A stretch of 64,000 nt of DNA. It comes from Sideroxydans lithotrophicus (GTDB lineage: Bacteria; Pseudomonadota; Gammaproteobacteria; Burkholderiales; Gallionellaceae). The notes beneath the pieces are model-generated. The model searched no databases. It saw only the letters and a list, made by a program, of their open reading frames with translations, and was not told the DNA's origin. The stretch spans positions 478,456 to 542,455 of the forward strand of contig DYJI01000001.1 of assembly GCA_020723185.1 (NCBI GenBank), read 5' to 3'. Positions 25,632 to 34,699 of this stretch are shown here, piece by piece. The position numbers were made by a program, and so were the translations under genes. How positions within the stretch are numbered: the stretch's first letter is position 1; every line of letters begins with the position of its first letter.

Positions 25632-27016
25632 TTCCCCCGCAGAATGCTCATCCCCTTCAACAGATTCAGTGCCTGATTCAGCTGGTAGTCGTTCTTTGCA
25701 CCGAATTCTGCCACCTCGATCTTGTCTGTGCCCTCGTCGCTGTTCTTGGGCGTTTTGCGTGCCGGTTTGCTGGTGCTGTCGGCGGGCTCCGGCTGGCCGT
25801 TGCTCAGGTGCTTGTCCAGATCGGCTTCGCGCAAACGCAGCGTACTATCGAATACGGCCGTCGCCGGATCTTCGACCACGATATCGGGCTCGATGCCCTT
25901 GGCCTGGATGGAGCGGCCGCTCGGCGTGTAATAGCGAGCCGTGGTCAGCTTGATGGCAGTGTTGTTGCCGAGCGGCAGGATGGTTTGCACCGAACCTTTG
26001 CCGAACGATTGGGTGCCCATGATCACCGCGCGTTTGTGATCCTGCAGCGCGCCGGCCACGATCTCCGAGGCGGAGGCAGAGCCGCCGTTCACCAGCACCA
26101 CCATCGGCACGTTGGCGAACTCTCCCGACAGGTCTTTCAGATAGTCCTGCTTGTTGCCGCGCAGATAATGATCGGGATTGGCCAGCAGCCGCATGCGTGC
26201 GTCGTCGGTGCGCCCTTCGGTGTAGACCACCAATGAATCCTTGGGCAGGAAGGCGGCGGACACGCCGACTGCCGCAGTCAGCAGGCCGCCTGGATCGTTG
26301 CGCAGATCGAGCACCAGGCCTTGCAGCGGTGCCTTGTTCTGCTTGCGCAGGTTCTCCAGCGCAGCCGCGAGGTTCTCGCCAGTGTGTTCCTGGAACTGGG
26401 TGATGCGCACGAAGCCATAACCCGGCTCCGGCAGCTTGTACTTTACGCTCTGCACTTTGATCACCGCCCGCACGATATCGATCTGGAGCGGTTTGGCCTC
26501 GTTCTTGCGCACCACGGTCAGGCGGATGGTGCTGCCGGGTTTGCCGCGCATGCGTTTGACCGCATCGTTCAGCGTGAGTCCCTTCACCAGTGTGTCATCG
26601 AGCTTGATGATCAGGTCGCCGCTCTTGATGCCTGCCTTGAAGGCGGGGGTGTCCTCGATCGGCGAGATGACTTTGACCAGTCCGTCCTCCATGCCGACCT
26701 CGATGCCGAGACCACCGAACTCGCCCTGCGTGCCGACCTGCAGTTCCTTGAAGCCTTCCGCATCCAGATAGGCCGAGTGCGGGTCCAATCCGGACAGCAT
26801 GCCGTTGATCGCTTCGGTGATGAGCTTCTTGTCGCTCACCGGTTCCACGTAATCGCTCTTGATGCGCCCGAACACGTCGGAGAATGCGCGCAGCTCCTCG
26901 ACCGGCAATGGCAGCGGCATCTCCTTCTCGGCGATGGCGGAGAAGTGCAGACTGGCGGCGATGCCAGCCACCAAACCGATACTGATCAGACCCAATTCCT
27001 TGAAGCGACGACTCAT
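25628..27016 (-). CDS. ctpA: C-terminal processing protease (S41 family)
   Basis: CtpA-type proteases cleave periplasmic substrates, including cell-wall hydrolases, from the C-terminus. The protein of about 462 residues has an N-terminal signal/anchor (LISIGLVAGIAASLHFSAIA), a PDZ domain (GGLGIEVGMEDGLVKVISP) and the S41 catalytic domain with LRNDPGGLL, VNGGSASASEIVAGALQDH containing the catalytic Ser, and MGTQSFGKGSVQTI with the catalytic Lys. A Lys/Pro-rich tail follows (ADSTSKPARKTPKN). The ATG at 27016 follows AGGAAAG and overlaps the envC stop by 4 bases (ATGA), so the longer frame to 27046 is rejected. Confidence 0.95.
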   Translation of the reverse strand: MSRRFKELGLISIGLVAGIAASLHFSAIAEKEMPLPLPVEELRAFSDVFGRIKSDYVEPVSDKKLITEAINGMLSGLDPHSAYLDAEGFKELQVGTQGEFGGLGIEVGMEDGLVKVISPIEDTPAFKAGIKSGDLIIKLDDTLVKGLTLNDAVKRMRGKPGSTIRLTVVRKNEAKPLQIDIVRAVIKVQSVKYKLPEPGYGFVRITQFQEHTGENLAAALENLRKQNKAPLQGLVLDLRNDPGGLLTAAVGVSAAFLPKDSLVVYTEGRTDDARMRLLANPDHYLRGNKQDYLKDLSGEFANVPMVVLVNGGSASASEIVAGALQDHKRAVIMGTQSFGKGSVQTILPLGNNTAIKLTTARYYTPSGRSIQAKGIEPDIVVEDPATAVFDSTLRLREADLDKHLSNGQPEPADSTSKPARKTPKNSDEGTDKIEVAEFGAKNDYQLNQALNLLKGMSILRGK

Positions 27017-28149
27017 CTTGTCTTTCCTTGTGGATGCCTGATCCACGTGTCGGGGTTGAACGGACTGCCTTTATAGCGCAGTTCAAAGTATAAACCGGAA
27101 TCCGCGTTGCCGCCGCTGTTGCCCACGCTGGCAACGATGTCGCCGGTCTGCACGGTTTCGCCAACTTGTTTGTACAAGGTCTCGTTGTTTCCATACAGGC
27201 TCATATAGCCCTGTCCGTGATCGACGATCAGCAGATTTCCGAAGCCGCGCAGCCAGTCGGCGTAGACCACGCGACCGGCAGCGACGGCCAGCACAGGTTG
27301 GCGCGCGGCGGCGCGCACGAACCAACCGGTCCAGGGCAGATTGCTTTCGGTGCGCCGCGCGCCATACTGGTTGCCGACCTTGCCACTTACTGGCAGCGCC
27401 AGCTTGCCCTTGAGCGCCTTAAACGCGGCGCCGTCTCCGGTGCCGGAGAGCTGTCCCAGTTCGCCGACCAGTTTGGTCAGGCGGGCTTCGTTGCGTCGCA
27501 GGCGCTCTATCTCGTGGCGCTGCTGCTTCAGTTGTCTGGCGATCCGTGTCAAAGTCTGGCGACGTTTGCCCTGTTCCCGTTCCAGCTGCGACAGTGCCTT
27601 TCTCTCGGATGCTTGCAGGGCGGATATCTCTTGCTGCTTGGCCTGAAGCTCGCGGCTCGCTGCTTTGATCTCGGCAAGTCCGCTACGCAGCTTCTGCAAA
27701 GTGTCCGCGCGCTCGCGCGCGATGTAGTCGTAATAGCGCAGCTCGCGTGCAAACTGGTTCGGCTCTTTGCTGTTGAGCAGGAGTTTCAGGTAATCCTGAT
27801 CGATGCCGCCGAGGTATTGCCGGTAGAGCAAGCGTCCCAGCAGGGAGCGTTGTTTGTCATGGCGGGCATCCAATTCGGCAGTGCGTTGCCGCAAGCGCAC
27901 GAGTTCCAAGTCAGCCGTGCGCCGCTGGCGCGCCAGCTGGGCCAGATTGCGGTTGCTGTCGCTGATGGCTCGCTCGGAATCGCGCAACGCATCGGCGGCT
28001 TCGGAGCGCGACTCGGTGGTCTGCTCGAAGTCTTGCTGGATGGCGGTCAGGCGTTGACGCAGTCGCTCCAGCTCCGATTGCTGCGATGCAAGCGCGCTTG
28101 CGGGCAGCAGAAGGAATGCCAGCAAGCACGAATGCAGTCCGCGTATCAC
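27013..28149 (-). CDS. envC: Murein hydrolase activator EnvC-like protein
   Basis: The 378-residue exported protein has a signal peptide ([14 protein letters not shown]), a long coiled-coil region from about residue 25 to 230 (many EL/LxxLR heptads) and a C-terminal LytM/M23 domain with [27 protein letters not shown]. EnvC activates amidases at the septum and its LytM domain is degenerate. Here the zinc ligands normally provided by HxxxD and HxH motifs appear incomplete: GNQYGARR stands where H...D is expected, and LYFELRYKG replaces the HxH. This supports an activator rather than an active peptidase. It overlaps gpmI and ctpA by 4 bases each. Confidence 0.92.
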   Translation of the reverse strand: MIRGLHSCLLAFLLLPASALASQQSELERLRQRLTAIQQDFEQTTESRSEAADALRDSERAISDSNRNLAQLARQRRTADLELVRLRQRTAELDARHDKQRSLLGRLLYRQYLGGIDQDYLKLLLNSKEPNQFARELRYYDYIARERADTLQKLRSGLAEIKAASRELQAKQQEISALQASERKALSQLEREQGKRRQTLTRIARQLKQQRHEIERLRRNEARLTKLVGELGQLSGTGDGAAFKALKGKLALPVSGKVGNQYGARRTESNLPWTGWFVRAAARQPVLAVAAGRVVYADWLRGFGNLLIVDHGQGYMSLYGNNETLYKQVGETVQTGDIVASVGNSGGNADSGLYFELRYKGSPFNPDTWIRHPQGKTR

Positions 28150-29696
28150 TTGAAGTGGATCAGCGAGCGGCCGGTCATCTCCGGCGGTTGCGGCAGGCCC
28201 ATCATGGCCAGCAGCGTCGGCGCGACATCCTGCAATGCGCCTTCGCCGACAGGAGCCATTACGGCTTTACGGCCGATGTAGAGGAAGGGCACATGGTTCA
28301 GTGTGTGTGCCGTGTGGGCCTGGTTGGTGCTGCGGTCCATCATTTGCTCGGCGTTGCCGTGGTCTGCGGTAATTAGAACCTCGCCGCCACACGCCAGCAT
28401 CGCGTCCACCACGCGGCCGATGCATTCATCCAATGCCTCGACGGCTTTGACGGCAGCTTCCATCACGCCGCTATGGCCGACCATGTCGCCGTTGGCGTAA
28501 TTGCACAGGATGGCCTGATATTGCTTGCTGCGGATGGCAGCTTCCAGCTTTTCCGTCACTTCGAAGGCACTCATCTCCGGCTTCAGGTCGTAGGTGGCGA
28601 CCTTGGGGGAGGGCACCAAAATGCGGTCTTCGCCGGGGTAGGGTTGTTCGCGTCCGCCGCTCATGAAGTAGGTGACATGCGCATATTTCTCGGTCTCGGC
28701 GATGCGCAATTGCTTCAAACCGAGATTGGAAAGGTACTCGCCGATGCCGTTGTGGATGGCGTCCGCGCTGTAGGCGCTGGGCAGATGGAAATCCGCGCCG
28801 TAGCTGCTCAATGTGCTGAAGTTGGCCAGTTTGGGGAAGCGGGTGCGGACGAAGCCATCGAATCCCTCATCCGTCAGCGCGCGGGTGATTTCGCGCGCGC
28901 GGTCGGCGCGGAAGTTCATGAACACTGCCACATCGTCGTCCCGCATCGAGGCCGCCTCGCCGACCACGGTGGCCTGCACGAACTCGTCGTTCTCGCCGCG
29001 CGCATAGGCAGCCTCCAGGCCGGTCAGTGCATCGGCCGCGCTGAAGGGGGCGGAGCCGGAGGTCAGCAGGTCATAGGCGATCTGCACCCGCTCCCAGCGA
29101 TTGTCCCGGTCCATGGCGAAGTAGCGTCCCACGATGCTGGCGATACGCCCCGCGCCCAACTGTTTGCATTGTTCTTCCAGCGCTTGCAGGGATTGCGCCG
29201 CGCTGCGCGGCGGGGTGTCGCGACCGTCCAGAAAGGCATGGATGTAGATCTTTTCCAGTCCGGCCTGCGCGGCCATCCTCACCATGGCATGGATATGCGC
29301 CTCGTGGCTGTGCACGCCGCCGGGCGAGAGCAGGCCCATGATGTGTAAGGCGCTGCCGTTACGTTTGGCAGTCTCTACGGCCGCCGCGAATACGGGGTTG
29401 GTATAAAAGCTGCCGTCCTCGATGGCGAGGTCCACTTTGGTCAGCTCCTGGTAGACCACGCGCCCTGCGCCGATGTTCAGGTGGCCGACTTCGGAGTTTC
29501 CCATCTGCCCGCGTGGCAGGCCGACATGCAGTTCGGATGTATTGATCAGGGTGTGCGGGTACTCACGCCACAGTCGGTCCCAGTTGGGCTTGCGAGCCTG
29601 TGCCACGGCATTGAAATCGCTATCCTCGCGATAGCCGAAGCCATCCAGGATGAGCAGGAGGACGGGCGTGATTGCTTGAGTGGAATGGTCGGTCAT
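28146..29696 (-). CDS. gpmI: 2,3-bisphosphoglycerate-independent phosphoglycerate mutase
   Basis: GpmI interconverts 3- and 2-phosphoglycerate in glycolysis/gluconeogenesis using two Mn ions. The 516-residue protein starts near [16 protein letters not shown] (metal Asp near residue 18), has the phospho-acceptor serine in [15 protein letters not shown] (Ser68), [14 protein letters not shown], and the C-terminal metal motif [11 protein letters not shown]. Length matches the family. It is the first gene of gpmI-envC-ctpA-(25224)-moeB on the minus strand and is divergent from the ArsR-type gene at 29836 across 139 bases. Confidence 0.97.
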   Translation of the reverse strand: MTDHSTQAITPVLLLILDGFGYREDSDFNAVAQARKPNWDRLWREYPHTLINTSELHVGLPRGQMGNSEVGHLNIGAGRVVYQELTKVDLAIEDGSFYTNPVFAAAVETAKRNGSALHIMGLLSPGGVHSHEAHIHAMVRMAAQAGLEKIYIHAFLDGRDTPPRSAAQSLQALEEQCKQLGAGRIASIVGRYFAMDRDNRWERVQIAYDLLTSGSAPFSAADALTGLEAAYARGENDEFVQATVVGEAASMRDDDVAVFMNFRADRAREITRALTDEGFDGFVRTRFPKLANFSTLSSYGADFHLPSAYSADAIHNGIGEYLSNLGLKQLRIAETEKYAHVTYFMSGGREQPYPGEDRILVPSPKVATYDLKPEMSAFEVTEKLEAAIRSKQYQAILCNYANGDMVGHSGVMEAAVKAVEALDECIGRVVDAMLACGGEVLITADHGNAEQMMDRSTNQAHTAHTLNHVPFLYIGRKAVMAPVGEGALQDVAPTLLAMMGLPQPPEMTGRSLIHFK

Positions 29697-29835
29697 GCTG
29701 GCTTTTTTCTCACCAAAATATCAGAATATGAGCGGTTGCTAATTTACTGCGATGGGATCACATCGTGTCGAGTCGCGATTTTAGCCGATTTCGGCTGGCC
29801 ATAAGCCGCCAACCTCCAAATGATGACAGAGCAAT

Positions 29836-30138
29836 ATGACGAACAAATTGATCGATAAAGACGAAGACATTCTGCAGGCATCGCTGGCGATGAAAGCCAT
29901 CGCCCACCCGTTGCGGCTCAAAGTGTTGTGCGTATTGAGCGACGGTGAACTCAGCGTGCAGGAGATCGTCGATAACGTCGGCACTTCTCAGAGCAACATC
30001 TCGCAGCACCTTGCCATCCTGCGCGACAAGGGCGTACTTGCCACGCGCAAGGACGCCAATCGCGTGTTCTACCGTATCGGCGACCCGCGCACCGTCAAAC
30101 TGGTGGGTATGATGCGCGACGTGTTCTGCTCGATCTGA
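29836..30138 (+). CDS. ArsR-family repressor with BigR/YgaV-type cysteine pair
   Basis: The 100-residue winged-helix protein has AMKAIAHPLRLKVLCVLSDG, the DNA-reading segment VGTSQSNISQHLAILRDKG and the wing KDANRVFYRIGD. Its only two cysteines are Cys32 (VLCVL) and Cys98 (DVFCSI). The same pair occurs in E. coli YgaV and in BigR/SqrR-type regulators, where persulfide or disulfide formation releases DNA. This suggests a reactive-sulfur sensor rather than an arsenic or zinc sensor; no ELCxCDL arsenite site is present. The dyad at 30176-30199 just downstream is its likely operator, so it would repress the RND operon. The assignment of the inducer is inference from family knowledge. Confidence 0.85.
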   Translation: MTNKLIDKDEDILQASLAMKAIAHPLRLKVLCVLSDGELSVQEIVDNVGTSQSNISQHLAILRDKGVLATRKDANRVFYRIGDPRTVKLVGMMRDVFCSI

Positions 30139-30168
30139 AACTCGTATAACCTACTGCCGAAGTGGGCC

Positions 30169-30199
30169 TTGCCATGCATATTAGAATTCGCTAATATGC
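30169..30199 (+). promoter_or_regulatory. RND operon promoter with overlapping 9-bp dyad operator
   Basis: TTGCCA (30169-30174) and TAATAT (30192-30197) are separated by 17 bases, a good sigma-70 promoter. A perfect inverted repeat GCATATTAG-N6-CTAATATGC (30176-30199) fills the spacer and covers the -10. A repressor bound there would block RNA polymerase. The ArsR-type gene immediately upstream is the obvious candidate. This layout also rules out start codons at 30169 and 30196 for the next gene. Confidence 0.82.
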
Positions 30200-30225
30200 G
30201 CACATTCTTTTTCCGAGGTGAAGAC

Positions 30226-31263
30226 ATGAAGCTCGATTCCCGTGTGTTGTTCGGTATTCCGGCCGTGTTGTTGGGCGTTTCGGTGCAGGCAGCGGAGCCT
30301 TTGGCGCTGGCACCGGTGCAGTATCGCGAAGTGGAGCAGACCTACAGCGTAGACGGTGTGGTTGAAGCGACACGCCAGTCCACCGTGTCGGCGCAGATCT
30401 CCGGCCGGGTGAAGGCGATCTTCTTCGATGTGGGCGACCGCGTCAGCAAGGGGCAGATCCTGCTCAAGATCGACGAGCGCGAGGCAGAACAGGCGCTGGC
30501 CGGCAGCCGCGCGCAACTGTCGCAGGCGCAGGCCGCGTTGCAGAACGCGCGTCTGAACTATGAACGCTCGCAGGAGCTGTTCAAACAGAAGTTCATCAGT
30601 CAGGCCGCGCTGGACAAGGCCAGGTCTGATTACGAGATGGCCAAAGCGCAGGCCGAGGCCAGCGAAGCCGGAGCGCAGCAATCCGCTCTGGCACAGAGCT
30701 ATACCTCGGTCATCGCGCCCTATGCAGGTGTGGTGTCGGCACGCATGGTCGAGATGGGCGAGATGGTCACGGTCGGCAAGCCGCTGATGACCGGCTTCGA
30801 CCCCGCCCAACTGCGCGTGATCGCCAGCGTGTCGCAGGACAAGCTGAAAGATATCGGTGCGCGCCCGAAAGTGACGGTGGAGGTGCCTTCGCTTAACCGC
30901 TGGGTGCACGCCGCCACGGTCACGGTGCAACCTTCCGCCGACCTGCGCACGCACAGCACGCAGGTGCGCATCGACCTACCGGCCAAACAGGCCGATCTGT
31001 ATCCCGGCATGTTCGTGCGCACGCATTTCGTGGTGGGCAAGGAGAGCAAGCTGTTGATTCCGGCAAGCGCCGTGGTGCGCCGCAGCGAAGTCGTCGCCGT
31101 GTATGTGGTGGACGAGCAGGGCACGCCGCGCCTGCGCCAGGTGCGCCTGGGTGAAGCGAATGCACAGAACGAGATAGAAGTGCTGGCCGGTCTGAACATC
31201 GGTGAGCGTGTGGCGCGTGATGCGATCAAGGCCGGTATGGTCGCAGCGGAGATGAAGCGATGA
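30226..31263 (+). CDS. RND efflux periplasmic adaptor (membrane fusion) protein
   Basis: The 345-residue protein has a signal peptide (MKLDSRVLFGIPAVLLGVSVQAAEP), a barrel-sandwich/lipoyl half (VEATRQSTVSAQISGRVKAI ... FDVGDRVSKGQILLKID), an alpha-helical hairpin of about 75 residues (QALAGSRAQLSQAQAAL ... EASEAGAQQSA), the second lipoyl half (SVIAPYAGVVSARMVEMGE) and a beta-barrel. These are the marks of an HlyD/AcrA-like adaptor. The start at 30226 follows GAGG and yields a clean signal peptide. It overlaps the pump gene by 4 bases. No outer-membrane channel gene is nearby, so a TolC-like protein elsewhere is presumably used. Confidence 0.93.
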   Translation: MKLDSRVLFGIPAVLLGVSVQAAEPLALAPVQYREVEQTYSVDGVVEATRQSTVSAQISGRVKAIFFDVGDRVSKGQILLKIDEREAEQALAGSRAQLSQAQAALQNARLNYERSQELFKQKFISQAALDKARSDYEMAKAQAEASEAGAQQSALAQSYTSVIAPYAGVVSARMVEMGEMVTVGKPLMTGFDPAQLRVIASVSQDKLKDIGARPKVTVEVPSLNRWVHAATVTVQPSADLRTHSTQVRIDLPAKQADLYPGMFVRTHFVVGKESKLLIPASAVVRRSEVVAVYVVDEQGTPRLRQVRLGEANAQNEIEVLAGLNIGERVARDAIKAGMVAAEMKR

Positions 31264-34200
31264 GCATGGGCGTATCCGGCCGTATCGCGCGCGTCTTCCT
31301 GCATTCGCAGATGACGCCTCTGCTGGCGCTGGTCGCCATGCTGCTCGGCATCTTCGCCGTGGCGGTGACGCCGCGCGAGGAAGAGCCGCAGATCAACGTG
31401 ACCATGGCCAACGTGCTGATCGCCTATCCCGGTGCTTCGGCGCAGGATGTGGCGAACACAGTTGCGACTCCTGCCGAGCAGGTGTTGTCGCAGATCGCGG
31501 GTGTCGACCACGTTTACTCCGTCTCCCAACCTGGCATGGCGGTGCTCACCGTGCAGTTCAAGGTGGGCGAAGAACATGTGCCGTCGCTGGTGAAGCTGTA
31601 CGACGTAATCTGGTCGCATGCCGACTGGCTGCCTGCGACGCTGGGCGTGGCGCAACCGATCATCAAGGCCAAGGGCATCGACGATGTGCCGATATTGGCG
31701 CTGACCCTGTGGCGCGAGCAGGGCGGCGGCGATGCGGTCGATCTGTCACAGGTTGCGCACGCCATCGAATCCGAACTGAAGCGTGTGCCCGGCGCACGCG
31801 AGGTGGGCACACTGGGTTCGACGCCGCGCGTGGTGCGCGTGCTGCTCGATCCGGAAGCGCTCAACGCGCACCAACTGTCGGTACAGGAAGTGCGTGCAGC
31901 ATTGCAGGCATCGAATGTCTCGCACAGCGCCGGCACGCTGGTGCAGAACAACCGCGAAGTGCTGGTGCAGACCGGTACTTTCCTCAGCGATGCGCGCGAA
32001 GTCAGCCAGCTGGTGGTGGGTGTCACGGCGGGCAAGCCGGTGTTCCTGCGCGACGTGGCCGAGGTGCGGGACAGTGCCGACCAACCCAAGAGCTATGTGT
32101 GGATGGGTACTGGTGTAGCAGCATCGGACAAGCACATCTCCGCACAGGGTGAATACGGCGCCGTGACTTTGGCTGTCACCAAGAAGCCGGGGGAGAACGC
32201 TGTGGATGTCGCCGACAAGCTGCTCAAGCGCGTGGAGGAATTGAAGGGTAGCGTCATCCCTGACGACGTACAGGTGACCGTGACGCGAAACTACGGCGAG
32301 ACAGCCAACGACAAGGCGATGAAGCTGATACAGAAGCTGTTCTTCGCCACCTTTGCCGTAGTCGCACTGGTGTGGTTCGCCTTGGGACGGCGCGAGGCGT
32401 TCATCGTCGGCGTGGCCGTGTTGCTGACACTGGCGGTGACGCTGTTCGCATCCTGGGCCTACGGCTTCACACTGAACCGCGTGTCGCTGTTCGCACTGAT
32501 CTTCTCCATCGGTATCCTGGTGGACGACGCCATCGTGGTGGTGGAGAACATCCATCGCCGGCGCGAACTGTCGCAGCATCAGCCGCTGTCCGAGATCATC
32601 CCCGAGGCGGTGGACGAGGTCGGCAGTCCGACCATCCTCGCTACCTTCACCGTGATCGCGGCGTTGCTGCCGATGGCGTTCGTCAGCGGCCTGATGGGGC
32701 CCTACATGAGCCCGATCCCGATCAATGCCAGCATGGGCATGCTGATCTCGCTGGCCATCGCCTTCATCGTCACGCCATGGCTGGCGCACAAGTTCGCCGG
32801 AGCACACCACGCCGTGGTCAAGAACGAAGAAGACACCGCCATCGCTCGCTTCTTCCGCATGCGCCTCGGGCCCTTCCTGAACAGGGAGCACGGCAAAGCG
32901 GCGCGGCGCAAACTGTGGCTGGCCATCGTGGGCGGCTTGCTGTTCGCGGTGTCGCTGGCTGTGGTGAAACTGGTGGTACTGAAGATGCTGCCGTTCGACA
33001 ACAAGTCCGAGTTCCAGGTGGTGGTGGATATGCCGTCCGGCACGGCAGTCGAGCAGACCGCAGGCGTGATGCGTGAGATCGGCGCATATCTGGCGACGGT
33101 GCCGGAAGTCACGGACTATCAAGCTTATGCGGGCACCGCATCACCGATCAATTTCAATGGATTGGTGCGCCAGTATTACCTGCGCAATGCGCCAGAACAG
33201 GGCGATATCCAGGTCAACCTGCAGGACAAGCACCATCGCGACCGCAGCAGTCACGAGATCGCTTCGGCGGTGCGCGTGCCGGTCGAAGAGATCGCCAAGC
33301 GCTGGAACGCCAAGGTGAAAGTGGTCGAAGTGCCGCCGGGGCCGCCGGTGATGTCGCCCATCGTGGCTGAGATCTACGGCCCGGACTACGAGGGTGCGCG
33401 ACAAGTGGCGCGCCAGGTGCGCGAACAGTTCGTCGCCACGACCGACATCGTCGGCATCGACGATACGGTCAGCGAAGACGCCCCCAAGATGATCCTGCGC
33501 GTGATGCAGAGCAAGGCCGCACTGCTGGGCGTGGCGCAGAGCGACATCGTGGATGCCGTGCAGATCGCGCTGTCCGGTCAGGACGTGACCGCTTTGCACG
33601 CGCTCGATGCGAAGTACGCGCCGCCGTTGCGTCTCGGGCTGTCGGCCGAGAAGCGCAGCCGCATCGACGATGTGCTGAAACTGAAAGTGCGTTCGCGTGA
33701 CGGCGCGCTGGTGCCGCTGTCGGAAGTCGTGCAGGTGGTGAAGACGCAGCGCGACTACCCGATCCATCACAAGGACCTGTTGCCGGTGGTGTATGTGACC
33801 GGCGACATGGCTGGTGATCTGGACAGCCCGTTGTACGGCATGTTCGATATCCACGGCAAGACCGGCGGCATGGCGCTGGAGCAGGGCGGTACACTGGAGC
33901 CCTACTTCTTCAAGCAGCCGTCAGATCCTTACGCAGGGTACGCGCTGAAGTGGGATGGAGAATGGCAGGTGACCTTCGAGACCTTCCGCGACATGGGTAT
34001 CGCCTACGGCGTGGGCCTGATCCTGATCTATCTGCTGGTGGTGGCGCAGTTCAAGAGCTACGTCGTGCCGCTGGTGATCATGGCACCGATCCCGCTGACC
34101 ATCATCGGCGTGATGCCGGGACACGCGCTATTCGGCGCGCAGTTCACCGCGACGTCTATGATCGGCATGATCGCGCTGGCAGGCATCATCGTGCGCAACT

Positions 34201-34466
34201 CCATCCTGCTGGTGGACTTCGTCAACCTGCAACTGCGCGACGGTGTGGACTTGCAGCACGCGGTGGTGAATGCCGCTGCGGCGCGCGCGAAGCCTATCCT
34301 GCTGACAGGTCTTGCGGCCATGCTGGGGGCGCTGTTCATACTGGATGACCCGATCTTCAACGGCCTGGCGCTGGCCTTGATCTTCGGCATCCTGGTATCC
34401 ACCTTGCTCACGCTGGTGGTGATCCCGGTGTTGTATTACGCCACCTTGTACAAGAAATTCCCGTAA
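31260..34466 (+). CDS. RND-family efflux transporter inner-membrane permease
   Basis: The 1068-residue protein has the RND architecture: helix 1 (LLALVAMLLGIFAVAV) followed by TPREEEPQINVTMANV and the YPGASAQDVANTVATPAEQ porter motif, a first periplasmic loop to about residue 350, then helices 2-6 with the proton-relay pair in SIGILVDDAIVVVENIHRR near residue 420, and a repeat of the plan in the second half. It should export a substrate by proton antiport with the adjacent adaptor. The sequence resembles HAE1-type pumps rather than CusA; no methionine cluster for copper is evident. The substrate is unknown. Context (sulfur-type ArsR, DUF2892) suggests a reactive-sulfur or organic compound. 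Confidence 0.93.
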   Translation: MSMGVSGRIARVFLHSQMTPLLALVAMLLGIFAVAVTPREEEPQINVTMANVLIAYPGASAQDVANTVATPAEQVLSQIAGVDHVYSVSQPGMAVLTVQFKVGEEHVPSLVKLYDVIWSHADWLPATLGVAQPIIKAKGIDDVPILALTLWREQGGGDAVDLSQVAHAIESELKRVPGAREVGTLGSTPRVVRVLLDPEALNAHQLSVQEVRAALQASNVSHSAGTLVQNNREVLVQTGTFLSDAREVSQLVVGVTAGKPVFLRDVAEVRDSADQPKSYVWMGTGVAASDKHISAQGEYGAVTLAVTKKPGENAVDVADKLLKRVEELKGSVIPDDVQVTVTRNYGETANDKAMKLIQKLFFATFAVVALVWFALGRREAFIVGVAVLLTLAVTLFASWAYGFTLNRVSLFALIFSIGILVDDAIVVVENIHRRRELSQHQPLSEIIPEAVDEVGSPTILATFTVIAALLPMAFVSGLMGPYMSPIPINASMGMLISLAIAFIVTPWLAHKFAGAHHAVVKNEEDTAIARFFRMRLGPFLNREHGKAARRKLWLAIVGGLLFAVSLAVVKLVVLKMLPFDNKSEFQVVVDMPSGTAVEQTAGVMREIGAYLATVPEVTDYQAYAGTASPINFNGLVRQYYLRNAPEQGDIQVNLQDKHHRDRSSHEIASAVRVPVEEIAKRWNAKVKVVEVPPGPPVMSPIVAEIYGPDYEGARQVARQVREQFVATTDIVGIDDTVSEDAPKMILRVMQSKAALLGVAQSDIVDAVQIALSGQDVTALHALDAKYAPPLRLGLSAEKRSRIDDVLKLKVRSRDGALVPLSEVVQVVKTQRDYPIHHKDLLPVVYVTGDMAGDLDSPLYGMFDIHGKTGGMALEQGGTLEPYFFKQPSDPYAGYALKWDGEWQVTFETFRDMGIAYGVGLILIYLLVVAQFKSYVVPLVIMAPIPLTIIGVMPGHALFGAQFTATSMIGMIALAGIIVRNSILLVDFVNLQLRDGVDLQHAVVNAAAARAKPILLTGLAAMLGALFILDDPIFNGLALALIFGILVSTLLTLVVIPVLYYATLYKKFP

Positions 34467-34489
34467 ACTTTACCTAGGAGCTCTAAATC

Positions 34490-34699
34490 ATGAATGCAGA
34501 ACGTATCGTCCGTATCGTCGCAGGTTTCTTTGTCATGCTGTCGCTGGCACTGGGTGCACAGGCCAGCCCGCTGTTCGTCAGCGAGTACTTTCTGTTGTTT
34601 ACCGCCTTCGTCGGCCTGAACCTGTTCCAGAGCGGCTTCACCCAGTTCTGTCCCTTGAACAACATCCTCGCCAAGCTTGGCGTCAAGGGCAGTTGCTGA
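34490..34699 (+). CDS. DUF2892 (YgaP transmembrane-domain) protein
   Basis: This 69-residue protein starts MNAERIVRIVAGFFVMLSLA, has two hydrophobic segments and ends with SGFTQFCPLNNILAKLGVKG, the FCP..N(I/L)L signature of DUF2892. In E. coli the same domain is the membrane part of YgaP, fused to a rhodanese and encoded beside the ygaV regulator. Here the domain is a separate protein in an operon with a YgaV-like regulator and an RND pump. It lies 23 bases after the pump gene. The conserved Cys near residue 54 may take part in persulfide chemistry, but its biochemical role is not known. Confidence 0.88.
   Translation: MNAERIVRIVAGFFVMLSLALGAQASPLFVSEYFLLFTAFVGLNLFQSGFTQFCPLNNILAKLGVKGSC

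Noticed and set aside
29783..29796. AGCCGA-TT-TCGGCT dyad before arsR
   Set aside because: A 6-bp G+C palindrome without a T-tract on either side in the right place and unlike the AT-rich dyad at 30176; not enough to call an operator or terminator.
30169..30225. N-terminal extension of the RND adaptor
   Set aside because: Starts at 30169 or 30196 lie in the promoter/operator; the ATG at 30226 gives a proper signal peptide.
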